Below are positions 7,595-14,004 of a DNA stretch of 28,870 bases, piece by piece; the stretch's first letter is position 1, and the number at the start of each line of letters is the position of its first letter. This DNA comes from JAJPJX01 sp964568355 (GTDB lineage Bacteria > Acidobacteriota > Terriglobia > Bryobacterales > Bryobacteraceae), in NCBI GenBank assembly GCA_964568355.1, contig CAZMRK010000803.1, forward strand, positions 1-28,870, in the 5' to 3' direction. The position numbers and the translations under genes are program-made. Below the pieces are notes generated by a model, which was not told the DNA's origin, ran no database searches, and saw only the letters and a program-made list of their open reading frames with translations.

Positions 7595-8503
7595 TTAGAC
7601 CGGCTTGGCGATGTCGCGGTGGTTTACCTTGGCTTTGAAGCCTGCCTGGACGAGGTGCTTGCGGATCTGGTCGGCAATCATTACGGAGCGGTGATGGCCT
7701 CCCGTACAGCCGAAGCCGATGGTGAGATAGCTCTTGCCTTCCCGGATATAGTGCGGCAGCAGATAAACCAGCAGGTCCGAGATGCGTTCGACGAACTCCA
7801 CGGTCTGGGGAAACGAACGGATGTACTTGGCCACCGATGGATGCCGGCCGGTGAGCTTCCTGAAACGCGGAATGTAGTTGGGGTTGGGGAGGAAGCGGAC
7901 ATCGAAGACGAGGTCGCTGTCGGCAGGCACGCCGTGGCGGTAGCCGAAGCTGGTTACGTAGACCAGAATTCTGGATTCCTCACGCTCCTCGCGGAACTGC
8001 GCGCGAATATGATCGCGCAATTCATGGACGGTGAACTTGGATGTGTTGATGATCAGGTCCGCCATGGCGCGAATCGGCGCGAGTTCCCGGCGCTCCTGCA
8101 CGATGCTTCGGGCGATGGATTTATCGTTGCCGAGCGGGTGAGGACGGCGGGTTTCGCTGAAGCGCCGCACGATGGTGTCGTCATCGGCTTCGAGAAAGAC
8201 CAGGCGCGTGCGCAGTTCATGGCGAATATGTGCGTAGACTTCGGGGAGCCGCCGCAGGCTCTCGCCTTCGCGTACGTCCACAACCAGGGCGGCATGACGA
8301 ATCGAGGCGGAGTCGCGGGTCAGTTCGGCGAACTTGGGGATCAGATCGACCGGAAGGTTATCGACAGAATAATAACCCAGGTCCTCCAGTACTTTGAGGA
8401 CGGAGCCTTTACCGGACCCGCTCAATCCGGTGATGATCACCAGTTCGGCGGGCCGGTCCACACCGTGGCGTGCAGTGTGGACCGACGCAGTTTTTTTGGC
8501 CAT
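7595..8503 (-). CDS. rapZ: RapZ-type P-loop nucleotide-binding adapter protein
   Basis: A 302-residue protein with the RapZ/YvcJ two-domain build. In enterobacteria RapZ binds small RNA and RNase E and senses glucosamine-6-phosphate to control amino-sugar synthesis; in other phyla the role is less clear. The N-terminal kinase-like domain has the P-loop GLSGSGKG (residues 26-33), then LEDLGYYSVDNLPVDLIPKF and the Walker B-like ALVVDVRE. The C-terminal domain ends with FGCTGGHHRSV, the conserved ligand-binding loop of the family. Unusually, residue 33 is Gly (codon GGC, 8405-8407) where the P-loop normally has Ser or Thr. It follows hpf by 12 bases in the cluster rpoN-hpf-rapZ. Confidence 0.93.
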   Translation of the reverse strand: MAKKTASVHTARHGVDRPAELVIITGLSGSGKGSVLKVLEDLGYYSVDNLPVDLIPKFAELTRDSASIRHAALVVDVREGESLRRLPEVYAHIRHELRTRLVFLEADDDTIVRRFSETRRPHPLGNDKSIARSIVQERRELAPIRAMADLIINTSKFTVHELRDHIRAQFREEREESRILVYVTSFGYRHGVPADSDLVFDVRFLPNPNYIPRFRKLTGRHPSVAKYIRSFPQTVEFVERISDLLVYLLPHYIREGKSYLTIGFGCTGGHHRSVMIADQIRKHLVQAGFKAKVNHRDIAKPV

Positions 8504-8515
8504 GCCCGTCGGAGA

Positions 8516-9055
8516 TCAGGCTTCGACCAGGTCGAAGTGTCCATCGCGCCGCCGCACCAGCATGGAGATGCGGTCGGTCTCGGCATCGCGATAGACGAGA
8601 TAATCCCGGTCTTTCTCCATTTCGATCAACGCTTCATCGAGGGTCATGGGTTTGCGCTTGTGATGATGGTTGATCCGAAAGATTTTCTTCTCGTCCTCAG
8701 GCTCCACCTCGGGCTCGGCTGCCACTACCGCGGCCGGGGTTTCCGCATCTTTGGGCGCGCGCTTGGTGTCGCGCCATTTGGTGCGCACCTTGAGGGCCTG
8801 CTTTTCCAGCTTTTCGATGGCGGCGTGAATCGCTGTTTCCAGATCCGGACTGGATCCGATACCCACCAGAGGGTGATTGTGGTAATTCACCGTGATCTCG
8901 GCATATTGCAGGTGCCGTTCCTGCGACAGGATCACGCGAGCTTCCCGCTCTTCCTTTCCGTCGAGCAACTTCCCGACTTTCGCTACCTGCGCCTCAATTT
9001 TCTTCAATTGGGCCGGCGCCAGACCCACTTGCCTGCCTGTGTAGCTCAGTTTCAT
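8516..9055 (-). CDS. hpf: Long-form ribosome hibernation promoting factor
   Basis: A 179-residue HPF of the long type. It binds the 30S decoding region in stationary phase, and its C-terminal domain dimerises to join two ribosomes into inactive 100S particles. The N-terminal S30AE domain (about residues 1-105) starts MKLSYTGRQVGLAPAQLKK and includes AEITVNYHNHPLVG. A charged linker rich in Glu, Pro and Ala (about 106-125) follows. The C-terminal dimerisation domain begins at IFRINHHHKRKPMTLDEAL and ends in FDLVEA. The ATG has GGGAGGG upstream. It sits 47 bases after rpoN and 12 before rapZ, the order seen in the rpoN operons of proteobacteria. Confidence 0.95.
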   Translation of the reverse strand: MKLSYTGRQVGLAPAQLKKIEAQVAKVGKLLDGKEEREARVILSQERHLQYAEITVNYHNHPLVGIGSSPDLETAIHAAIEKLEKQALKVRTKWRDTKRAPKDAETPAAVVAAEPEVEPEDEKKIFRINHHHKRKPMTLDEALIEMEKDRDYLVYRDAETDRISMLVRRRDGHFDLVEA

Positions 9056-9102
9056 CCGTCCCTCCCGTCTTTCTCAAGACTTACCAGGTGCAAACGGACG
9101 CG

Positions 9103-10701
9103 TCAGTTGCGCACGCGCCGCTGGTGCGTGGATGGAATTTTCATATCTTCCCGGTACTTTGCTACGGTGCGGCGGGTGACATTGATACCCTCCGTCTGCA
9201 ATCGCTGCGTGATTTGCTCATCGGTCAGGGGGTGGGCACTATCCTCCTCCTCGATCATCTTTTTCACCCTGCGTTTCAGCAGCAGCAGCGGCGTTCCGCT
9301 GCCGGATGGACCTTGTACCGCTTCAGAAAAGAAAAAACGGAGCTCAAAGACGCCTTGCGGCGTGTGGACGTACTTATTAGCGACGGCGCGACTGACGGTG
9401 GAGGGGTGCACACCGATCTCCTCCGCCACTTCCTTGATCATCATGGGCTTCAAGTTATCAATGCCGTCGGTTAGAAAGTCGGACTGCCTGCGAACAATCG
9501 TCTGGCAGACCTTGAGGATGGTCTGCTTGCGCTGCTCGATGTTCTTCATCAACTGGATCGCCGAGGTGTAGCGCTCCCGGACATAATCGCGAACCTCTTT
9601 GGTGGCGCCCTGATCGCGGTCCAGCATCTTCCGATACTGCGCGTTCAAGCGGAGCTGAGGAATGTCTTCGTCGTTAGTCTGGATGATATAGTCGTCGCCG
9701 TCTTTGATGAAATAGACGTCCGGCTCCACCACGCGGGCGCCCGCTCCGGAATAGCGCAGACCCGGGCGCGGATTGAGGTGTTGGATCACCTGTACGGCGA
9801 TATCGATGTGCTCGATGGGCCGACCGAGCACCTTGGCCAACTCTCGATACTGCCGGGTTTCGATCAGCCGCAGATGGTTGGAGACAATCTGCCACGCCAC
9901 CCCGCCGCGAGCGTTCCTGCTTTCCAGTTGCAGCAGGAGGCACTCGCGCAGATCACGCGCGCCTATGCCGGCCGGGTCGAGTGATTGCACGGCTTTGAGC
10001 GCGGCTTCGATCTTCTCAACCGGCAGTTCTCCCGCCGTGGCGATCTCTTCCAGAGAGGCCGAAAGATACCCGTCTTCGTCCAGGTTTCCGATGATGCATT
10101 CGGCCGCGTCTCGCAGATCGTCAGAGAGCAGACTGACGCTCAACTGCGACCGCAGATGGTCTGCAAGGGTTACCGGGGCGGAGAGGAACGTTTCGAAAGA
10201 AGGCTTTTCGACCGATTCCGAGGCCGGACTCTTATAGCCGGGGTCCAGGTAATCGTCGAAGAACGATCCGAAATCGATCTCTTCGAAAGGGTCGGTGGCG
10301 GCCGGGGGCTCCACGGGTTCGACCGTTTCGACGACGCTATCGCTTGCCCCATCTGTGCCCGCCGCAACTTCGGCTGCATCCGGGAACAATGTGGGGTTCA
10401 GGCTGGCTTCCGCGGATCCATTGAGATTGGTATCCCCAAGGCCGGCTTCCAGGATCTGACGGTCGGCCGGCTCCGGCTCCCGCTCTGCCTCCAGGATGGG
10501 GCGCAATTCTTCGGGGCTGATCTCGTCGCCGGCTTCGTCAGTAGCTTCCTCCAACACCGGATTCTTGACGATTTCCTGGTTGATCATCTCCTTCAACTCC
10601 AGCCGGTTGAGCTGGAGGACGGTGACCATCTGTACCAGTCCCGGAGTGAGGATCTGCTTCTGCGCGACCCGTAACTGTAGCCTTGGCGAGAGCAAACTCA
10701 T
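9103..10701 (-). CDS. rpoN: RNA polymerase sigma-54 factor
   Basis: A 532-residue sigma-54. It directs RNA polymerase to promoters with GG and GC elements at -24 and -12 and needs AAA+ activators. Region I is the glutamine/leucine-rich N-terminus (MSLLSPRLQLRVAQKQILTP, then GLVQMVTVLQLN). Region II, roughly residues 50-165, is long and strongly acidic. The core-binding domain and the helix-turn-helix (GVHPSTVSRAVANKYVHTP) follow. The RpoN box at residues 509-517 reads TRRTVAKYR, with Thr in place of the usual first Ala. GGGGGTGAG precedes the ATG. It heads the rpoN-hpf-rapZ set. No sigma-54 activator is encoded in the window. Confidence 0.97.
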   Translation of the reverse strand: MSLLSPRLQLRVAQKQILTPGLVQMVTVLQLNRLELKEMINQEIVKNPVLEEATDEAGDEISPEELRPILEAEREPEPADRQILEAGLGDTNLNGSAEASLNPTLFPDAAEVAAGTDGASDSVVETVEPVEPPAATDPFEEIDFGSFFDDYLDPGYKSPASESVEKPSFETFLSAPVTLADHLRSQLSVSLLSDDLRDAAECIIGNLDEDGYLSASLEEIATAGELPVEKIEAALKAVQSLDPAGIGARDLRECLLLQLESRNARGGVAWQIVSNHLRLIETRQYRELAKVLGRPIEHIDIAVQVIQHLNPRPGLRYSGAGARVVEPDVYFIKDGDDYIIQTNDEDIPQLRLNAQYRKMLDRDQGATKEVRDYVRERYTSAIQLMKNIEQRKQTILKVCQTIVRRQSDFLTDGIDNLKPMMIKEVAEEIGVHPSTVSRAVANKYVHTPQGVFELRFFFSEAVQGPSGSGTPLLLLKRRVKKMIEEEDSAHPLTDEQITQRLQTEGINVTRRTVAKYREDMKIPSTHQRRVRN

Positions 10702-10821
10702 CTCACCCCCATGATATCACTCCCATTGTGCCGGCCCCCCCATTCCGGGACGCCTGGGACGTAATAGTGCGCACCAGCCCGGATTCGGTGGTTCTGGGAA
10801 AACCGGTACCCTTGCTCCTGG

Positions 10822-12207
10822 TTAGCGGGCGTGAAATGTGGTCCAGGGGCGAGCGGGCATGTCCCGCAGAACGTCCTTTTGCCAGGCGAACTCCGGGTGC
10901 TGCCGCAGGTGTTCCGAGGCATGGAAGGAGATGCCGCAGGCATGCCCTAAAGCCGCCCGCATGGTCATTTGTCCGGCCATAGCGGCGTCTGCGACTTTCG
11001 ACTGCACCGCCCCTGCAACGCCATAAGGCGGCTGCCAGGGCTGCGAGCCTCGCGGCGACAGATCGATGTGCCCGCACAGGGAGCGCTCTCCAGGCTGAAC
11101 CTTTTTGTCGTAAGTATCATAGTGATCGGCCAGGAAACGCTGGGCCGCTTCCACGTCGATCCGACCTTTGTACTCGGCCATCAAGGCATCCCAGCGCAGA
11201 TGGCGGGCGTTGGGACTCTGACTCATGTCATGGACGTCGAAATCCGTCTCCTCGCGCGCCAGTTTGGGGTCGATGGGGAAATTAGATCCGACGAAATAGC
11301 CGTCCCGGGTTCGTTGCAGGTTGATGTTTTTCAGCCCCAGCTCCAGGCTGGCCACCTCATTGGTCTTGCGGTCGGCTACGAGCCAATCATTGGCATAGCC
11401 GCCGTTGTTGCCTTCCCGCATGATGCGGGCAAAGTCATCGATGGAGGCGGCATATTGCATGGCTTTGCGGGCACGTACAAACTCCGGGATCCCATTCGAA
11501 TCCCAGCCGTTGAAGCGGCTGATGGTGGTTTCGGTGATGAGGATGCCGGCATCGTTCAGACCGAAGTCGTCGCCGCTATGGATGAGGCCGGGCATCCCAT
11601 CCATGAGAATGCGGTGCCCGCCCGCGGGGCGAATATCGAAGATGATGTTCCAGCGCTCTCCGGAAGCGTAGCTGGTCCAGGTATTGTGGGCGATCACCAC
11701 GTGCCCGTCTTTGGTGTAGCTGCCGGTTGCGACGAAGGCGCTGCAGTGCTCGGGAGTGGGCGCGCCGCGGCGCTGATCCTGCCACTTCACGTAACCTGGC
11801 AGCTCCAGCCAGGCATTGAGGGCGACCACGTCCCACAGGTCCAGCTTTGCGCCGTGCGCGTTTGCTCCTGCGGCGATCGCCTGCAGTTCCTCGCGGTATT
11901 CCCGCTCGATGCGCGGCCAGAGCATGTTTTGCGCGGCGTCGCGGAAAAATTGCCAGGGCTTGTGCTCGTCATGCGTCAATTCGAGCGAGATTTCCTTGAG
12001 GTTGTCCTGGATTTCCGGCGCCAGGAGGTAGCCGTGCTGATAGCCTACTTCGGCGGGTGTGCCTTCCAGGCGCACAAAAATCCAGCCGTTGTTGGCTGGG
12101 TAGCGGACTGCATGCTTCAGGCGCGGATCTGTCTGCGGCTCGCGGGAAACCAGGGCGAACGCCACCGCCAGCAAAATGAGGGGGGCGAGCAAGGTGGAGC
12201 GCTGCAT
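10822..12207 (-). CDS. Secreted phospholipase B-like Ntn hydrolase (C45/PLB type)
   Basis: A 461-residue exported hydrolase. Residues 1-20 are a signal peptide (MQRSTLLAPLILLAVAFALV). The fold is that of the N-terminal-nucleophile acyl hydrolases related to phospholipase B-like proteins and family C45 acyltransferases. In these, self-cleavage exposes a cysteine as the nucleophile. The likely nucleophile is Cys155 in EHCSAFVATGSYTKDG, followed by VVIAHNTWTSY. GTPAEVGYQHGYLL near the N-terminus and GANAHGAKLDLWDVVALNAW are also typical of the family. Probable substrates are phospholipid or N-acyl amide bonds; which one cannot be decided. The frame is open 16 codons further upstream, but the signal peptide starts at the 12207 ATG, which has no ribosome binding site and a TATAAT close by. 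Confidence 0.85.
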   Translation of the reverse strand: MQRSTLLAPLILLAVAFALVSREPQTDPRLKHAVRYPANNGWIFVRLEGTPAEVGYQHGYLLAPEIQDNLKEISLELTHDEHKPWQFFRDAAQNMLWPRIEREYREELQAIAAGANAHGAKLDLWDVVALNAWLELPGYVKWQDQRRGAPTPEHCSAFVATGSYTKDGHVVIAHNTWTSYASGERWNIIFDIRPAGGHRILMDGMPGLIHSGDDFGLNDAGILITETTISRFNGWDSNGIPEFVRARKAMQYAASIDDFARIMREGNNGGYANDWLVADRKTNEVASLELGLKNINLQRTRDGYFVGSNFPIDPKLAREETDFDVHDMSQSPNARHLRWDALMAEYKGRIDVEAAQRFLADHYDTYDKKVQPGERSLCGHIDLSPRGSQPWQPPYGVAGAVQSKVADAAMAGQMTMRAALGHACGISFHASEHLRQHPEFAWQKDVLRDMPARPWTTFHAR

Positions 12208-12213
12208 CCCGCT

Positions 12214-12219
12214 ATTATA
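12214..12219 (-). promoter_or_regulatory. Perfect -10 hexamer six bases before a start codon (leaderless candidate)
   Basis: TATAAT on the minus strand lies six bases upstream of the ATG at 12207, and the gap (AGCGGG) is not a usefully spaced ribosome binding site. Transcription from this hexamer would start at or next to the A of the ATG. The -35 region is weak. Confidence 0.4.
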
Positions 12220-12238
12220 GTAACTGGTCTCTAGCAGG

Positions 12239-12255
12239 ATGCTGAAAAACAGCAT
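12239..12255. other. Small perfect hairpin in the divergent spacer before pyrF
   Basis: ATGCTG (12239-12244) and CAGCAT (12250-12255) pair perfectly around AAAAA. The hairpin lies between the divergent phospholipase B-like gene and pyrF. It could be an operator half-site pair or a leader hairpin of pyrF; nothing further can be read from it. Confidence 0.3.
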
Positions 12256-12284
12256 TTCGCAACCGCGTAGAAGACGCCGCTGCT

Positions 12285-12986
12285 ATGCCGAATCTCCACT
12301 ACAATCCGATCATCGTTGCGCTGGATGTCGAATCCGCCGGGGAGGCCCGCCAGATCGTGGCCCGGCTCGGCTCACAAGTCAATTTCTACAAGGTCGGCAT
12401 GGAGCTGTATGCCGCAGCCGGCATGGAGTTCGTGCGCGAACTCCTGGGGCAGGGGAAGGACGTTTTCCTGGATATGAAGTTCTACGATATCGGGGAGACG
12501 GTTAAGCGCGCGGTCGCCCGAGTGGCAGGGACAGGAGTGAAGTTTCTGACGGTGCATGGAAGCGGCACGGTGATGCGCGCGGCGGTGGAAGGGAAGGGAA
12601 GCTCGGATTTGAAGCTGCTGGCGGTGACCGTTCTGACCAGTTTCGACCGGCAGGACCTTGCCGACCTGGGCTATCCCTGCGAGGTCTCCGATCTGGTGAG
12701 TCTGCGCGTGCGGAAGGCCATGGAGGCGGGGATTGACGGCATTGTCGCGTCGCCGCTCGAAGCAGCCGCTATCCGGCGGTTGGCCGGGCCACAGGCGGTG
12801 CTGGTGACCCCAGGGGTGCGGTCCGCAGGAGCTGCCAAGGGCGATCAGAAGCGGGTGGCGACCCCGGCGGAGGCCATACGCGACGGCGCGAATTATCTGG
12901 TCATCGGGCGGCAGATCACGCGCGCCGCTGATCCGGCAGCCGAGGCTGGTCGGGTGCTGAAGGAAATCGCAGTAGCCGTGGGATAG
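12285..12986 (+). CDS. pyrF: Orotidine 5'-phosphate decarboxylase
   Basis: Final enzyme of de novo UMP synthesis: decarboxylates orotidine 5'-monophosphate. The 233-residue TIM barrel is of the short bacterial type. Asp13 lies in IIVALDVES, and FLDMKFYDIGETV holds the charged catalytic tetrad residues Asp63, Lys65 and Asp68. VTPGVRSAGAAKGDQKR and NYLVIGRQITRAADP form the phosphate-binding loops. The ribosome binding site is weak (AGAAG, 12 bases upstream). It stands alone on its strand; no other pyrimidine gene is near. Its last 94 bases overlap antisense with the end of the P1-nuclease-like gene. Confidence 0.96.
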   Translation: MPNLHYNPIIVALDVESAGEARQIVARLGSQVNFYKVGMELYAAAGMEFVRELLGQGKDVFLDMKFYDIGETVKRAVARVAGTGVKFLTVHGSGTVMRAAVEGKGSSDLKLLAVTVLTSFDRQDLADLGYPCEVSDLVSLRVRKAMEAGIDGIVASPLEAAAIRRLAGPQAVLVTPGVRSAGAAKGDQKRVATPAEAIRDGANYLVIGRQITRAADPAAEAGRVLKEIAVAVG

Positions 12987-13999
12987 GGCGGGGCCGCACA
13001 ACGCTTGGTATCTCGATCCGGTGGGCGGTGGGGCCGAGCCAGTCGCCGGTTGTAGCGAGGATTGGTTCTACTCACGGGGTTCCGGTCGTCGGCACCCCTC
13101 CGGGGCACGGGTTCGGCACTCTTCTGCCATGCTGTGTAAACCAAGTCCCGCAACAGAGCCGCGGCTCTTGCCAACTGCGTCACCGCCAGATTCGCAGCCT
13201 CGGTATCCTTCGGGTTCGAGAAGGCACCGCGCTTATCCAAAATGTAAACCTCCTCTACATGGGTGGCTGCGTCATCGAGGTGGTGCAGGATGGCGGAGAA
13301 GGGATCGTCTAGTAGGCGGGGCTTCGAAATCTTCGGCAGAAGGTCGGCGTCACGGAGTCCGATCAGGTCGACGAATTGAGATTCGAAACGGCCGTGAATG
13401 CGCGGATCGCGTGTGTAGTCGCGCGGGTTGTCGCCAAGCCAGCCGTCATGGTGGATGGAGTCGTGGAGCGGCTGCGCACCATCGGCGGTGTAGTGGCCGA
13501 GCCAGCCCACATAGAACGCGATGTCCTGCGCCAGGAACCGGGCATCCGCGCTCTGCGGGGGAACGGCACGATACTGGCGCATGGCAGCCTTGATGCGGTC
13601 GTAATTTTCCATCGCCGCATAGGGCAGTGTGCCGGTCCAGCGAACGTTGGTAAGGGCCGCGCGGCCAGGGTCTTTGTCCTTGATGCGGAGATACTCGTCG
13701 TAAAGCCGGAGTACGAACTCATACCGGGAGCGTGGAATTTCAGTCAGGAAGGAAAACTGCTCCTTGAACCAGCCGTGATTCGGATCTTCGAAGATCTTCG
13801 AGTACGGCTCCGAGACGCCGCGCCAGGAATCGGGCAGCGGCCCGGTTTTGGCGATCCAATCTTCGTAATTTTTGAGAAAGACCGGACCGTCCTCGGGGAT
13901 GGACCGAATTGCGGCGCGGTTTGCCGCCTGGTGACCGCGCGGCCCCCAAGCTCCGCAGGCCACCGGGATCAGGAGAATCGACAGGAATTTGTATCGCAT
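12893..13999 (-). CDS. Secreted P1-nuclease/phospholipase C-like zinc protein
   Basis: A 368-residue exported protein resembling the trinuclear-zinc fold of S1/P1 nucleases and zinc phospholipase C. The signal peptide ends at about residue 17, leaving a mature N-terminus that starts at Trp18 (WGPRGHQAANRAA), as in the family where the N-terminal Trp binds zinc. Further likely ligands are His23, His75 in DPNHGWF, His169 and Asp173 in GHYTAD, His179 in PLHDSIHHD, and His202 and Glu206 in HGRFE. Substrate (nucleic acid or phospholipid) is open. It starts five bases after the TonB-receptor stop, implying coupling. The tail after residue 317 is basic, low in family character and lies antisense to pyrF, so the gene may be frameshifted near 13048. 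Confidence 0.82.
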   Translation of the reverse strand: MRYKFLSILLIPVACGAWGPRGHQAANRAAIRSIPEDGPVFLKNYEDWIAKTGPLPDSWRGVSEPYSKIFEDPNHGWFKEQFSFLTEIPRSRYEFVLRLYDEYLRIKDKDPGRAALTNVRWTGTLPYAAMENYDRIKAAMRQYRAVPPQSADARFLAQDIAFYVGWLGHYTADGAQPLHDSIHHDGWLGDNPRDYTRDPRIHGRFESQFVDLIGLRDADLLPKISKPRLLDDPFSAILHHLDDAATHVEEVYILDKRGAFSNPKDTEAANLAVTQLARAAALLRDLVYTAWQKSAEPVPRRGADDRNPVSRTNPRYNRRLARPHRPPDRDTKRCAAPPYPTATAISFSTRPASAAGSAARVICRPMTR

Positions 14000-14004
14000 G
14001 GGGG

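Noticed and set aside
7592..9571. 659-codon open frame on the plus strand
   Set aside because: It is antisense to rapZ, hpf and the end of rpoN, which all have complete family motifs. Its translation has no domain and shifts character at the gene borders; it is a by-product of high GC content.
10969..12234. 421-codon open frame on the plus strand
   Set aside because: Antisense to the phospholipase B-like gene, which has a signal peptide and nucleophile motif.
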